A stretch of DNA of 64,000 bases from Porphyromonadaceae bacterium FC4 (GCA_900120395.1 LT635553.1:1036254-1100253), one strand, 5' to 3'; counted from the first letter of the stretch, positions 1 to 9,655 are shown. The notes: generated by a model from the letters alone, not told the origin. Program-made: numbers and translations.

Positions 1-779
1 AAACAGTATACTATAGAGACGAGGATAAAAGTGATCATTGGCCAGTGGACTTTGGGCATTCCCTCGTGTATGATATGGGTCTGTGGCAAGTGATAGACTT
101 TCAACTGTACGATCGGGTTCCCATTATCTATGCGTCGTGCATGGTCAAACTCTTGTAATAAAAGGTCTGGAAGAAAGGCGGCGTCTTTTACCGTCATCGG
201 TTCGTCGGACATCCAGCCTAAGCATAGGTCCGCCCCTACAGTATACCACTGTGCTGAGTAGCTTTTATTCCGTATTGCTTGTCGAAAGGTAGGCATCTTT
301 TTTGAGTCAATCTCATAGACTAGTCCATTTACCGCCTCTTCGATAAGGTCGCGTGGCCTAGTGGCGCAATTATCAAAATAAAAGTTGTATGTATAGTCGC
401 GGTGTTCTGGTAAAGCATTCCAGTCAAGTTTGTTTTTCAAGGCTGTTGCCTCATCTTCCGAGAGGTTGAGTACCTGCTCTGTGACACTACGACCTTGTGA
501 ACCATAATCGTCAAGGAATTCCTGAAATGTGGTCACACCTAACGAGTACATTGGTTTGCCCAACATGAAGTTCAAGATAAAATTATCTTGTTGCATTGAG
601 AAGTAGCCGTAGTTATATACCACGTCCTCGCTGTCAGTCTTTACCCTGATAGCTGTGTGTCCGTATAAGAAAAATACGTACTCATCCGTCGGTCCTGCAG
701 TCAGCAGGCTGACCTGTGTTGCTGCATAGCTACTTAGCCCAATGAATGAAAGCAGTATGAAATAGATGAGTCTCTTCAT
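1..779 (-). CDS. Lnb N-terminal/DUF4105 family envelope protein (3' part missing)
   Basis: The frame is open from an ATG at 779 to the left window edge, so the C-terminus is missing. It starts with a signal peptide (MKRLIYFILLSFIGLSSYA, residues 1-19). Two hallmarks of the DUF4105/Lnb_N periplasmic family follow: GHTAIRV with YNYGYFS near residues 40-65, and FDNCATRPRDLIEE near residue 135, whose Cys is the presumed catalytic residue of this papain-like fold. A hydrophobic stretch (WPMITFILVSIVY) at the edge is probably a membrane segment, as in relatives with C-terminal helices. The ATG overlaps the stop of the upstream methyltransferase gene (ATGA), so the two are probably translationally coupled. 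The substrate is unknown. The family is certain from the motifs; the role is inference. Confidence 0.85.
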   Translation of the reverse strand, partial: MKRLIYFILLSFIGLSSYAATQVSLLTAGPTDEYVFFLYGHTAIRVKTDSEDVVYNYGYFSMQQDNFILNFMLGKPMYSLGVTTFQEFLDDYGSQGRSVTEQVLNLSEDEATALKNKLDWNALPEHRDYTYNFYFDNCATRPRDLIEEAVNGLVYEIDSKKMPTFRQAIRNKSYSAQWYTVGADLCLGWMSDEPMTVKDAAFLPDLLLQEFDHARRIDNGNPIVQLKVYHLPQTHIIHEGMPKVHWPMITFILVSIVYC

Positions 780-2143
780 GTATTTCTAAATAGTTTGAAT
801 GTATCCGGGATATCTGAAGCCGTGATGTTTTGATTAAATATTGCCCACTCTTTTGGAAATAGTGTATTCACCCGTGAACCAATATTTTTAACAATACAGA
901 TAGGAAAGCCTTTGTATTCGAGTAGGTGGTATCCTTTTTTGGACCAAGGGGTCATGGGTGCCCTTTTTAGGGATCCCAATACCTCTTCCTTGTCTACTTG
1001 TCGCCTTGGATACGGTAGCTTATTGGCAAGCCTGCCACTACACACCCAGCCTTGATGGGGTAGAAAGTCGTTTCTCTTTTCTGTACCTAGTGGTACACCT
1101 GCAAGAAGTATGTGTATCCGGCTTAGTTTCCTAAGTAGTTCCTGTCCATGAGCACTCAGTTGATACCAAGTGTCCATGTGCTCATAAATACTAGCACCCT
1201 TACCCAATGTCTCTTTTATGAATGGGGGCACACTGCTGTCAGGAGTTTTCTTAGGAGAAATCTGCATTCTGGAGCTTCCTGCCGATGCTTTCCTAACTCC
1301 AAAGATGGTAAAGCCTTCACTTCTTGTGTGACCAGGAGCAAAACGGTATACGCCTTTTTCTTTTCCTTCTGGCACATTAGTGTCAAGTAGTACCACCTCC
1401 GCATCAAGGTATTGCTCTTTTAGCCAACGGAGCTGCCCCTCGTTTTCTTCTAAGTTTAGGGTACAAGTACTGTAGATAAGTAGCCCACCGTCTTCAAGCA
1501 TGTCCCATGCTGACTCCAAGATACTTCGTTGCCTCGATACGCACATCTGGACGTTATCGAGGGACCACTCCTGTATGGCGTTTGGCTCTTTCCGAAACAT
1601 TCCTTCTCCTGAGCAAGGGGCGTCCACAAGTATTAGATCTGCCTTGAGTCCTGTGTTTTTCAGCTGATCCGGTAGTGAACAAGTGACAATGCACTCATCT
1701 GCTCCCCACCTTAGGACATTTTCTCTTAGGATTCGGGCACGTTTGGCATCAGGTTCGTTACACACCAATAGCGTGTCTGAGTCAAAAGCATCTCTCAGTA
1801 GAGTAGACTTTCCTCCGGGGGCGGCACAGAGGTCAACCACTACCTTAGGGTGTTCGGTTGTTAAGTATTGGCTCAAAAACATCGAGCCTGCCTCTTGTAC
1901 ATAGTACACTCCACTGTGCCATAAAGGATCTGCTGAGAATATGGGTCGCTCATCTATGTAGATACCTTGATGGCACCAAGGCACCGCTCCATCTATGTTT
2001 CCTTTGAATGCTGCCTTAGAGTTGTTTACTCGAATAGATATTGGCTGGGGTTCTGAAAAGCCCTTCTTGAGCTCCTCTAGCTCGTATGAGCCAAAGGCCT
2101 CAGCGTATCTGTTCAAGAAATCAACCGGTAGCTCCTCAATCAT
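776..2143 (-). CDS. RsmF/NOP2-Sun family rRNA cytosine-C5 methyltransferase
   Basis: A 455-residue SAM-dependent RNA m5C methyltransferase. The SAM-binding motif DLCAAPGGKST is at about residues 104-114, the VDAPCSGEGMFRK motif IV at 173-185, and the second conserved cysteine in YSTCTLN at 224-230. Both cysteines expected for the NOP2/Sun mechanism are present. The C-terminal 150 residues match in length the RNA-binding tail of RsmF (YebU)-type enzymes, which modify 16S rRNA; the exact target base here is inferred only. It lies 26 bp downstream of the DUF3078 gene and overlaps the next gene by 4 bp, forming a three-gene minus-strand unit. Confidence 0.9.
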   Translation of the reverse strand: MIEELPVDFLNRYAEAFGSYELEELKKGFSEPQPISIRVNNSKAAFKGNIDGAVPWCHQGIYIDERPIFSADPLWHSGVYYVQEAGSMFLSQYLTTEHPKVVVDLCAAPGGKSTLLRDAFDSDTLLVCNEPDAKRARILRENVLRWGADECIVTCSLPDQLKNTGLKADLILVDAPCSGEGMFRKEPNAIQEWSLDNVQMCVSRQRSILESAWDMLEDGGLLIYSTCTLNLEENEGQLRWLKEQYLDAEVVLLDTNVPEGKEKGVYRFAPGHTRSEGFTIFGVRKASAGSSRMQISPKKTPDSSVPPFIKETLGKGASIYEHMDTWYQLSAHGQELLRKLSRIHILLAGVPLGTEKRNDFLPHQGWVCSGRLANKLPYPRRQVDKEEVLGSLKRAPMTPWSKKGYHLLEYKGFPICIVKNIGSRVNTLFPKEWAIFNQNITASDIPDTFKLFRNT

Positions 2144-2169
2144 CAGACTTCTGATCTAGATGCTTGTAA

Positions 2170-3624
2170 TCAGATTCTGTAGGTCAAGCCGAAGCTAAAG
2201 AGCTCATTGTACTGCAATAAATTGCGAAATGTTTTGGGCTCGTTGAGAATCACGCTGTCGTCATACCTCAGGTTTAGATTGATTTTGGCAGAGAGGTATT
2301 TGTTGAAAGAATAGCTCAGAGTGTTTTCAAACTCAGTCTCAACATGCTTATATGATGTGATGTAGAGAACCCTGGACGTCCAAGTGAGGTAGCTTGTGAA
2401 GTCCCACGAGAGATCCATGCGGGCTGACGATCCGAGCCTGAAGCGTAGCTTCTCATCCTCTTTGAGCCCGATCCTATTTTTGTCAATCTCATCACTCCAA
2501 GTGTAGACAAGTTGGACGGACGCAGGTGCAACGTTGGCTGAGAAGCGAAATCTACTGAATGGATTACCCATAAATTTCTTCTTGTCGATATCGTATTTGA
2601 TACCAATACCGGCATCCAGCATCAGTGGAGCAAAAGCTCGAGTCGTAAGTACTGAGTCCGGAGTATAGTTGTTCATAAGTTGCGAACGAAGACTAACGTC
2701 TATAGTGTAATACCAATTCCTCCAAGCCTCAAGTCCTAAGTTGGATCCGGCTCTGAATACGTCCTCGCCGATCTGGAACTTCATTCTCTCTTGTTCTGTT
2801 TGGGTAAAGATACCTAGCTTATACTCCATAGTGTTGACCCACTTTACCTTTTCCTTGTTGTAGGTTAAGCTGTAAAAGGCACGACCATTCAGGTTTAGGC
2901 TGCTGTGTCCCCCTCTGTGCCAGTTCGAAGATACCTGGTTTTGTGCAAAGTGCATATCCGCCTGAAAGTCGTTGAACCAGTACTTCGGAGCCACCTTTTT
3001 TTGAGCGATATCTACATTGCTAAGTATCCGGTTGTCATCCGTTGCTACTTCCAGTTGTCCGTGGTATTCTCGTCCTCTGATTGTTGACTCTTGCTCGCGT
3101 TTTGGAAGGCTGGCAGTAGTTCCCCTGACAAGGTCCGGCTGGGTTCTGAATATGTGTTCTCGAAGCGCCATACCAGCTTTATACATTTCTTGATTTTTCC
3201 AAAAAGATGTCCGCTTATGCCAGTCACTGCTCAGCTCTTCTAGAGTATTGGATCGTGTCGTTGCCTCCTCAAATAGGGATCTATTTTTCATTTGTACGAT
3301 GTTGCGTATTGTGTCCTCTGGCGTGGTTAGGCTAAGGAGCTTGTCTACATCAAATACGAGTGGGGCAAATGTTGTGACATTAAAAGGGCTGTACCCGGGA
3401 CGTTGCCCATAGGCTAGAGGCATATAGGGCGCCGTATAGATTGATCGAAACTGAGGGCTGATACCATTCAGTATGGTGTCATTCTTCAGTACTTGCCATA
3501 CAAAATCAGCCTCAAGAGGGATGCCGGGTGTGACGTTTCGTTGTGCCGTAGCTGTTGTAGCCAATGAGGTAGTACCCGTTACAGCGAAAAAAACTGCAAG
3601 CTTTGCGAAAATATTTGTCTTCAT
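2170..3624 (-). CDS. DUF3078 domain secreted/outer-membrane protein
   Basis: The frame opens at 3636, but the ATG at 3624 is preferred because it puts a clean signal peptide at the N-terminus (MKTNIFAKLAVFFAVTGTTS, then A-Q cleavage). The motif NWHRGGHSSLNLNG near residue 238 (counted from 3636) and the following alternating aromatic strands are typical of DUF3078, a Bacteroidetes family predicted to form an outer-membrane beta-barrel. The protein ends in YSFNKYL...FGLTYRI, an amphipathic terminal strand with an aromatic near the end. The function is unknown. It is the first gene of a minus-strand unit with the rRNA methyltransferase and the Lnb_N protein; a promoter -7 box sits at 3682-3689. 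Confidence 0.85.
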   Translation of the reverse strand: MKTNIFAKLAVFFAVTGTTSLATTATAQRNVTPGIPLEADFVWQVLKNDTILNGISPQFRSIYTAPYMPLAYGQRPGYSPFNVTTFAPLVFDVDKLLSLTTPEDTIRNIVQMKNRSLFEEATTRSNTLEELSSDWHKRTSFWKNQEMYKAGMALREHIFRTQPDLVRGTTASLPKREQESTIRGREYHGQLEVATDDNRILSNVDIAQKKVAPKYWFNDFQADMHFAQNQVSSNWHRGGHSSLNLNGRAFYSLTYNKEKVKWVNTMEYKLGIFTQTEQERMKFQIGEDVFRAGSNLGLEAWRNWYYTIDVSLRSQLMNNYTPDSVLTTRAFAPLMLDAGIGIKYDIDKKKFMGNPFSRFRFSANVAPASVQLVYTWSDEIDKNRIGLKEDEKLRFRLGSSARMDLSWDFTSYLTWTSRVLYITSYKHVETEFENTLSYSFNKYLSAKINLNLRYDDSVILNEPKTFRNLLQYNELFSFGLTYRI

Positions 3625-3681
3625 TCCTACTGTCAATCTATTCTTGTACTCTGTTTTTGGAGGTAAACTTTTTCTCAGTTA

Positions 3682-3689
3682 CAAAGGTA
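3682..3689 (-). promoter_or_regulatory. Promoter -7 box for the DUF3078 operon
   Basis: Reads TACCTTTG on the minus strand, an exact match to the Bacteroidetes -7 consensus TAnnTTTG. It would start RNA near 3677, about 50 nt before the preferred start codon. Confidence 0.6.
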
Positions 3690-3721
3690 CTGAATTCTGT
3701 TTAATCACTCTGATGTGTGCT

Positions 3722-3812
3722 AAAAAGTTTCCCGTAGGAAACAGATCTCTACTATCCGTCAAATCGTTTTCTTTCCTACTGGAAACATTTCCCTTCTATC
3801 CGTCAAATTTTC
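3722..3812 (+). repeat. Dispersed hairpin repeat, copy 1
   Basis: Two tandem 44-bp units. The first hairpin reads GTTTCCCGTAGGAAAC and the second TTTCCTACTGGAAAC; each is followed after about 8 variable bases by CTATCCGTCAAAT. A flank CCACCCCTCCCTGAGCG follows, and at 3840-3860 there is a further partial copy of the left flank (GTGACGTGTACTGG plus an A run), so a second, truncated element may lie downstream. It lies between divergent genes. Confidence 0.9.
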
Positions 3813-3860
3813 CACCCCTCCCTGAGCGACAAAAATAGGGGTGACGTGTACTGGAAAAAG

Positions 3861-4263
3861 ATTACCCTTGGGAGTGGTTAAATCTTAGTCACGAGTTAAT
3901 CCTTGACTGTCCTTTTACCTGCCTGAAATCTTCGGCTTTAAGGAGGGGATAAAGCCAATATAAGAGTTTCTTTTTATGTCTGTAATCGGAAATACTCTTT
4001 GTTTGTGCAAGCCATGAGCAAATGAGATGGTATAACTCCTGCTGTTTATAGAAAGTTTTGCCGGCCGAGAAGGTAAAGCCATTTATTTATTGTGTGTGTT
4101 TTGTGGAGTATTGCGTTGTGAATTCAGAAAGAATTTGTATTTTTGTAACTGGTCGGATGGGGCTTTATCGGTGTACAATAATGCATTGAACAACAAGCCC
4201 TTGGCTAGTGTAGCTCAGTCTGCACATGAACTAATTTAACTGATAATTAGGATACTATGTGGG
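3861..4263. other. Intergenic stretch before the AraC gene
   Basis: No gene is visible. The first 270 bases hold nothing I can name. The AraC promoter is at 4116-4145 and the transcribed leader follows it. Confidence 0.5.
4116..4145 (+). promoter_or_regulatory. Promoter for the AraC-family gene
   Basis: TTG at 4116-4118 and TATTTTTG at 4138-4145 are spaced 19 bp apart, close to the Bacteroidetes -33/-7 arrangement. Transcription would start near 4151 and leave a leader of about 180 nt. Confidence 0.6.
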
Positions 4264-4337
4264 GAAGCAAGTGCCATCCTTGTGAAGAGAGGACTTGCTT
4301 CTGAGCAAGTATGTATAAAGAAACAAAGAAATTATGA
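4264..4337 (+). promoter_or_regulatory. Leader with competing hairpins and an 8-codon upstream ORF
   Basis: GAAGCAAGT (4264-4272) pairs perfectly with ACTTGCTTC (4293-4301). The ACTTGC part of that second arm can instead pair with GCAAGT at 4305-4310, so the two hairpins exclude each other. Directly after, at 4311, an ATG opens an 8-codon frame (MYKETKKL) whose TGA at 4335-4337 overlaps the AraC start codon. This arrangement could couple translation of the regulator to folding of the leader; that is inference. Confidence 0.4.
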
Positions 4338-5242
4338 AGCCTGTAAATATTGAACGTCACTTGGATTGTGAAATGTACGCCGGTGACAAATGCCCATTCT
4401 TTAGCGACGAAATGTCCCGAGGTGAGATCTATAAGATCAATAGTGGGGATAATTATATGCTTATTTTCATGAGTGGCCCGTCCACATATACTTTTGGGGA
4501 AAGTGCCCCCGTGAAGATGACCGAGCCCTATTTCCTATTTTTAGGAACCGATGACAAGATCAGCATTGCCATTGATGCAGACAAAGTTCGTCTGAGCTCC
4601 TTTTACTTTGATAAGCCGGTAAAACTTTGCTCCGCATATGCTATCAGTAACCTCAAGTCATTTGCGCCTAGTGAGCACGTATTCGTGTCATTACCAATCT
4701 ATGAGCCACTAGAGCGTACGCTCAACTCGATTATTTTGCTCTATGAGGATCGTCTATGGTGTCAAAATATTTTGGGGATGAAGCTTAAAGAGATCTTCTT
4801 TATCATATCCGCATACTATGAGCCTCAAGACATTGGTCAGCTTTTTGCCCCTCTACTACGTCGAGAGATAGACTTCAAGGAGTTTATCTATCAGAATTTC
4901 CTTAGCTGTGACACCGTACAGGACCTTGCTGATCTCAGGGGACAGAACATCCGTAAATTCAAAAAAGAATTTGGAGAGGTATTTGGTATGCCTCCTTATA
5001 CTTGGATGCTCAAAGAAAAGGCAAAATTCATAGACGAACGCTTGGCTGATCCTACAGTGCCCTTTTCAGATATCATTGAGGATTTCCGTTTTTCCTCTTC
5101 AAGCCACTTTACGGTCTTCTGTCGTCGTCAGTTTGATATGACTCCAACTCAGAGACGCCGAATGTTGATCAAGGATGAGGCAGAAAAGCGTGCCGCAGAA
5201 CGTAGAGCCAAGTACGCTCATCTAAGGAGTAAGCAAGATTAG
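4334..5242 (+). CDS. AraC-family transcriptional regulator
   Basis: A 302-residue protein with an N-terminal sensing half (about residues 1-185, no recognised ligand motif) and a C-terminal AraC/XylS double helix-turn-helix (about 190-290). The second helix-turn-helix carries a pattern like the family signature: FSDIIEDFRFSSSSHFTVFC, then FDMTPTQRRR. The tail is basic and charged (EKRAAERRAKY). It is a lone gene between divergent and convergent neighbours, so no target operon can be named from context. The long leader with alternative hairpins suggests additional post-transcriptional control. Confidence 0.88.
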   Translation: MKPVNIERHLDCEMYAGDKCPFFSDEMSRGEIYKINSGDNYMLIFMSGPSTYTFGESAPVKMTEPYFLFLGTDDKISIAIDADKVRLSSFYFDKPVKLCSAYAISNLKSFAPSEHVFVSLPIYEPLERTLNSIILLYEDRLWCQNILGMKLKEIFFIISAYYEPQDIGQLFAPLLRREIDFKEFIYQNFLSCDTVQDLADLRGQNIRKFKKEFGEVFGMPPYTWMLKEKAKFIDERLADPTVPFSDIIEDFRFSSSSHFTVFCRRQFDMTPTQRRRMLIKDEAEKRAAERRAKYAHLRSKQD

Positions 5243-5247
5243 GGATT

Positions 5248-5289
5248 AATAAGTAGGCTCTTGACTTCGAAGTCAAGAGCCTACTTATT
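5248..5289. terminator. Bidirectional terminator hairpin between convergent genes
   Basis: A perfect 42-bp palindrome with 21-bp arms (centre CTTC/GAAG at 5268/5269), followed by TGTTTT on the plus strand. It separates the convergent AraC and MBL genes. Confidence 0.8.
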
Positions 5290-5327
5290 TGTTTTGGACT
5301 GAAAACATAGAGAATATGCACATTCTC

Positions 5328-6188
5328 TTAGAAGTTTCTAAGTTTAAAAAGGGGTGAGGGTTCCCTCCTTTTTAGTAGAGCCAATTTTAGATCTTCGTAA
5401 CACGAAATTTCGGATCGAAGGAGTCTATCACTCACTGTTTTCAGCGCCAGAGCCGGTATGTTATTCTCCCCCGAGAGGTGACATAGTGCGATAAACTTTA
5501 GCCCGGAGTGGTAGTTTTCTGCTATTGTCTCCGCAGATACCTGATTGCTGATGTGCCCTTTCTCACCAGTGATCCGTTTTTTTAGATGTAGGGGGTAGGC
5601 TCCTGTTTGCAGCATTTGTTCGTCGTAGTTGCTTTCAAATATCAGGAAATTGCTGTCCCGTATTGCCTCCGTGATTCTTGAGGTTACGCTTCCTATATCG
5701 GTGATGAGCGAAAACACCCCCGCTGGTGAGGTGATGGTAAAGCCAACATTGCGAATGGCATCATGCGGCACGTCAAATGCTTTTACTCTCATTTCTCCAA
5801 TGTTGAAGGTCATCTCTACCTCGATAGGACGTAGATAGGCTGTGATGTCACCACTGATTCGTCGGTTGTAGCGAAGAGTTTGGCAAACCTCAGGAGTTGT
5901 GTAGATGGGGATGCAATACTTCTGAGCTATTGGTGCAGCTGCTCGAATGTGATCAGCATGGTTGTGAGTGATGAGTAGGCCTTTGAAGTGCTGATCTTGT
6001 ATTCCTAGTCTTTTTACTTCTCTTTGAAACAAGCGGATCCCAAGTCCTGCATCCAAGATCAGGTAGTCGTCCTTATAGCCGAGTATGCTGCAGTTGCCAC
6101 AGCTACCACTGGTCAGGCTTCTAAAGTGGTAATGGGGAGTGTCGTCATCCACTGCAAACAGAGGACCAAAGTCGGTGTCGTTAGCCAT
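5328..6188 (-). CDS. MBL-fold metallo-hydrolase (YycJ/WalJ-like)
   Basis: A 286-residue cytoplasmic metallo-beta-lactamase-fold hydrolase. The metal-binding motif THNHADH is at residues 74-80, preceded by SGSCGNCSIL and LILDAGLG, the pattern of the YycJ/WalJ branch. Further ligands are plausible in VPHDA and the C-terminal LCHLS. WalJ-type proteins act in DNA repair or cell-wall coordination in Firmicutes; the role in Bacteroidetes is not fixed. It starts 3 bp after the asparaginase stop and is the last gene of the ispG-tdk-ansA unit. Confidence 0.85.
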   Translation of the reverse strand: MANDTDFGPLFAVDDDTPHYHFRSLTSGSCGNCSILGYKDDYLILDAGLGIRLFQREVKRLGIQDQHFKGLLITHNHADHIRAAAPIAQKYCIPIYTTPEVCQTLRYNRRISGDITAYLRPIEVEMTFNIGEMRVKAFDVPHDAIRNVGFTITSPAGVFSLITDIGSVTSRITEAIRDSNFLIFESNYDEQMLQTGAYPLHLKKRITGEKGHISNQVSAETIAENYHSGLKFIALCHLSGENNIPALALKTVSDRLLRSEISCYEDLKLALLKRREPSPLFKLRNF

Positions 6189-6191
6189 ATC

Positions 6192-7289
6192 TTATGTGGT
6201 CAACTCCCCTCTTATATCCATTTCCAGATATTTGCAGATCTCTTGATTGGATAGTTTCGTGCCAAGTAAGTACATCAACTTTGTAATTGCGGCTTCGAGC
6301 GTTAGGTCATGCCCGCTGATCACACCGGCATCTTCCAGTTTGATTCCTGTAGAGTAACGTTTCATTACGACCGTTCCTACTTGGCATTGCGTGACATTGA
6401 GCACAATGATTCCCTTTTGTACAGCCGATCGAATAGTTGATAAGAATGTCTCACTGAGTGGGGCGTTGCCACTCCCAAAAGTCTGCATGACGACAGCGCG
6501 AAGCCCTGGGGTGTCAAATGCGGAAGTCAAGACCGAATCAGGCACTCCTGGGAATATAGTTATTACTTCGATGTTGGTGTCAAGATCTTTGTGCACCTTA
6601 AGCTTATCCGGGCTTTTGCAACACCGCAAGGCTGTTTTATCGAAATGAATTTGGATGCCTACGTGTGCGAGTTTAGGATAGTTCGGAGATGTGAAGGCAT
6701 CAAAGTGGTCAACACTGGACTTTGTGCATCTGTTGCCTCTGAGCAGGAGGTTGTTGAAGTAGATACACACTTCTTGGACTGCCGGAGTACCATCATTCCT
6801 ACGTGTCGCAGCTATTTCGATGGAGGTGAGAAGGTTTTCTTTACCATCGGTGCGGATCATACCTATAGGCAATTGCGACCCGGTGAGAAGTACAGGCTTA
6901 GTCAGGTTTTCAAGCATGAAGCTCAGAGCAGATGCTGTGTATGCCATGGTGTCTGTACCATGCAAGACCACAAAACCATCATAGCTGTCGTAGTTCTTTT
7001 GAATGACGTCTACGATCCTGATCCAGTGTTTAGGTCCCATGTCACTTGAGTCAATGACCGGGTCAAAAGAGTAGGACTCTATGCTGTAGTCAAAGCGCTT
7101 GATCTCCGGTAAGTGCTCTTCAATATAGGTGAAGTCAATGGCTTCTAAGGCTCCGGTTTCGGGGTTCGCAATCATACCTATAGTTCCTCCGGTATAGATC
7201 AGAAGGATCCTAGGGTGAAGGGGGGTAGTGTTGGGTATAAAGGTCATATACTGTACGTCGTGTATCGTGTATACTGTGTGGGGTAGCAA
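6192..7289 (-). CDS. ansA: Type I L-asparaginase
   Basis: Hydrolyses asparagine to aspartate and ammonia in the cytoplasm. The first catalytic Thr lies in IYTGGTIGM (about residues 31-39) and the second in LHGTDTMAYTA (119-129); GSQLPIGMIRTDGKENL matches the type I family. There is no signal peptide, which fits the cytoplasmic type. An alternative start is the ATG at 7247, just before the conserved fold begins; the first 14 residues may not be real. It is 33 bp after tdk and 3 bp before the MBL gene. Confidence 0.92.
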   Translation of the reverse strand: MLPHTVYTIHDVQYMTFIPNTTPLHPRILLIYTGGTIGMIANPETGALEAIDFTYIEEHLPEIKRFDYSIESYSFDPVIDSSDMGPKHWIRIVDVIQKNYDSYDGFVVLHGTDTMAYTASALSFMLENLTKPVLLTGSQLPIGMIRTDGKENLLTSIEIAATRRNDGTPAVQEVCIYFNNLLLRGNRCTKSSVDHFDAFTSPNYPKLAHVGIQIHFDKTALRCCKSPDKLKVHKDLDTNIEVITIFPGVPDSVLTSAFDTPGLRAVVMQTFGSGNAPLSETFLSTIRSAVQKGIIVLNVTQCQVGTVVMKRYSTGIKLEDAGVISGHDLTLEAAITKLMYLLGTKLSNQEICKYLEMDIRGELTT

Positions 7290-7322
7290 CTGATTTAGTT
7301 CTCAAAGTTAACTATAATTATC

Positions 7323-7934
7323 CTAGGCCCCCTTTTGCGAAAGAGCTAAGAAGCAGTGCCTACACAAGGGCTCATACTCTTTCTTTTCTCCTAAAACAAC
7401 CTGCTTCTTATCCGATAGCAAACGATGTGAATACATTGCAGGAGCACCACATGACACACAAACCGCATGTACCTTAGTCACAGTGTCAGCTATAGCCATA
7501 AGTGCCGGCATAGGACCAAAAGGTGTCCTCTGAAAGTCCATGTCCAATCCTGAAATAATAACCCTGCTCCCACTATCTGCCAATTCCTGTACAACATCAA
7601 TAATCCTTTCGTCAAAAAACTGAGCTTCATCTATTGCCACAACCTGAGCGTCCGAAGATAGAAGGAGGATATTCATCGGGCTTTCTACCGGTGTGGCTGC
7701 TAAATTATTTTGGTCGTGGCTTACTATATCCTCAATAGAGTATCTGGTGTCAATATTTGGTTTGAAGACTTCTACTCTGAGTTTTGCGAAAATAGCTCTT
7801 CTTACCCGACGCAGCAGTTCTTCTGTTTTTCCCGAAAACATTGATCCCACAATGACCTCGATACTTCCTCGACTTGGAAATCCGTTGTCAAGTCTGCTGT
7901 GCTCTATATTATAGGTGTATTCTTGGTCAGTCAT
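7323..7934 (-). CDS. tdk: Thymidine kinase
   Basis: Phosphorylates thymidine with ATP for dTMP salvage. The P-loop [14 protein letters not shown] is at about residues 30-43, the Walker B/DEAQFF motif near 102, and the lasso region with MYSHR near 160. The zinc site is built from CVSC and CRHC. I take the ATG at 7934, which overlaps the ispG stop by 8 bp (ATGACTGA); an in-frame TTG at 7952 is possible but less likely. Length is normal for type II thymidine kinases. Confidence 0.95.
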   Translation of the reverse strand: MTDQEYTYNIEHSRLDNGFPSRGSIEVIVGSMFSGKTEELLRRVRRAIFAKLRVEVFKPNIDTRYSIEDIVSHDQNNLAATPVESPMNILLLSSDAQVVAIDEAQFFDERIIDVVQELADSGSRVIISGLDMDFQRTPFGPMPALMAIADTVTKVHAVCVSCGAPAMYSHRLLSDKKQVVLGEKKEYEPLCRHCFLALSQKGA

Positions 7935-9618
7935 TACTTTGCTGTGGCTCAATCCAGTCGTTGTTTTCTTTGATCAAATCTATCAGACGCGTTACAGCCT
8001 CCTCCTGAGGGATGTTTTTAGCCACTCGTTTTTTAGACTTATACAAGTCTATTTTCCCCGGTGCCGACCCCACATAGCCATAGTCTGCATCTGCCATTTC
8101 ACCCGGTCCGTTGACGATACAGCCCATGATGCCAATCTTGAGGTTTTTGAGGTGACTTGTTGCAGCCTTTACTTTTGTTACAGTGTCCTGTAGGTCAAAG
8201 AGGGTCCGACCGCAACCAGGACAGGAGATGAACTCTGTCTTTGAAATCCGTCTCCTAGAAGCCTGCAGAAGACCAAACGAAAGGCGCGCCAGGTAATCAG
8301 GCGAGAGCACAGTACTCCGCAACCAGATGCCATTTGCTTGTCCACGTAGCAGCGCAGAACCTAGCGAAAACCCCATACGGGTCGGTGCTTCCTCTGTGGT
8401 GCTGTCGCATGTCAGCTGCAGCAGATAGGGTGTTGTCATATACTCATCCAGTGCTCTGAGCATTAGAGGTATTGCAGGGTGCGTGAGTCGGATTGCGGTA
8501 TATCTATCCTCCGGAAACTTGGTTGTTGCGAGCGCGTCAACATCATCAATGATAAAAAGCTTCTCTTCATCAAGTATAGGTAGCCCGGATGACTTGCCCT
8601 CACTTTTGATGACAAAATCAGGGCGTTCTGTATTGCCCAGGGTCGTCAGTGATGGATCGTCATCCATTAGGACCAGAGGAATGGCGTTGGATCTCAGAGG
8701 CTCAAAAGATGCGCCACTAAGCTGAACTTCAGGAAGTGATGAAAGGTCATCGGCTAGTTGCACTAGGAGCTTGGCTACAGGGATTTCGGCTTCGGGAGGT
8801 TCACTGAGGGATACGCGTATGGTGTCTCCGATGCCCTCACTGAGTAGCGCACCTATACCCACTGCACTTTTTAGTCTTCCGTCCTCTCCATCACCGGCTT
8901 CTGTAACTCCCAGATGCAGGGGGTATTTCATCCCTCTTTTGTCCATCTCATTGATAAGAAGTCGGACAGTCTCGGTCATGACTACAGCATTTGACGACTT
9001 GATGGAAAGAACAACGTTGGTAAAGCTTTTTCGTTGACAAACCTCCAGGTACTCCATGCAGCTGGCAACCATTCCTGCAGGAGTGTCACCATAGCGACTC
9101 ATGATGCGATCAGAGAGCGAACCGTGGTTGACGCCAATCCTGATCGCAGTATTGTGAATGGAGCAGTGATCTAAGAACTGCTCAAAGTTTTCCTGGAGTG
9201 CTCTTACTTCTTTGGCGTATTCCTCGTCTGTGTAGTCAATGTGTTGGAAAGTGTGCCTGGGGTCGTAGAAGTTTCCCGGGTTGATGCGAACTTTCTCTAC
9301 GTTTTTGGCAGCTTCATAGGCGGCACGAGCGTTGAAGTGAACGTCAGCCACCAGTGGAAAGGTGTACCCTTTTTCGTTCAGGTTACTGCGTACTCTACCA
9401 AGAGCTTTTGCTTCTCGTACACCTTGGGTTGTGAAGCGGACCAGCTCTGCTCCGGCAGAGGCAATTGAGATGGCCTGGTCAGTACTGCTCTCGATATCGT
9501 TCGTGTCTACATTAGCCATAGACTGCACGACAATCGGATGGGTGCCACCAATAGTGACGGAGCCTATATGTGCCGGAGCAGACTGACGCCGATGGTAAGA
9601 GAAAACTTTATTGCTCAT
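7927..9618 (-). CDS. ispG: 4-hydroxy-3-methylbut-2-enyl-diphosphate synthase
   Basis: Converts MEcPP to HMBPP in the MEP isoprenoid pathway. At 563 residues this is the long three-domain form found in Bacteroidetes, chlamydiae and plants: TIM barrel ([12 protein letters not shown] near residue 30, [24 protein letters not shown]), an inserted middle domain (about 290-440), and a C-terminal domain with the 4Fe-4S cysteines in [13 protein letters not shown] and [17 protein letters not shown]. All three expected cysteines are present. It heads a minus-strand unit with tdk, ansA and the MBL gene. ispF, another gene of the same pathway, lies at 52906 in this window. Confidence 0.95.
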   Translation of the reverse strand: MSNKVFSYHRRQSAPAHIGSVTIGGTHPIVVQSMANVDTNDIESSTDQAISIASAGAELVRFTTQGVREAKALGRVRSNLNEKGYTFPLVADVHFNARAAYEAAKNVEKVRINPGNFYDPRHTFQHIDYTDEEYAKEVRALQENFEQFLDHCSIHNTAIRIGVNHGSLSDRIMSRYGDTPAGMVASCMEYLEVCQRKSFTNVVLSIKSSNAVVMTETVRLLINEMDKRGMKYPLHLGVTEAGDGEDGRLKSAVGIGALLSEGIGDTIRVSLSEPPEAEIPVAKLLVQLADDLSSLPEVQLSGASFEPLRSNAIPLVLMDDDPSLTTLGNTERPDFVIKSEGKSSGLPILDEEKLFIIDDVDALATTKFPEDRYTAIRLTHPAIPLMLRALDEYMTTPYLLQLTCDSTTEEAPTRMGFSLGSALLRGQANGIWLRSTVLSPDYLARLSFGLLQASRRRISKTEFISCPGCGRTLFDLQDTVTKVKAATSHLKNLKIGIMGCIVNGPGEMADADYGYVGSAPGKIDLYKSKKRVAKNIPQEEAVTRLIDLIKENNDWIEPQQSND

Positions 9619-9655
9619 GATTTTTGAATGACCGGATGATACATGGGTTTAGAGC

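Noticed and set aside
3473-3838. A 121-codon plus-strand frame across the DUF3078 start and repeat copy 1
   Set aside because: It runs antisense to a clear signal-peptide-bearing gene and ends in the repeat; its sequence has no recognisable features.
4205-4245. A tRNA-like D-arm (GTAGCTCAG)
   Set aside because: No anticodon arm, T-arm or matching acceptor stem follows.
6591-7049. A 152-codon plus-strand frame inside ansA
   Set aside because: It is antisense to a well-supported gene with all catalytic motifs.
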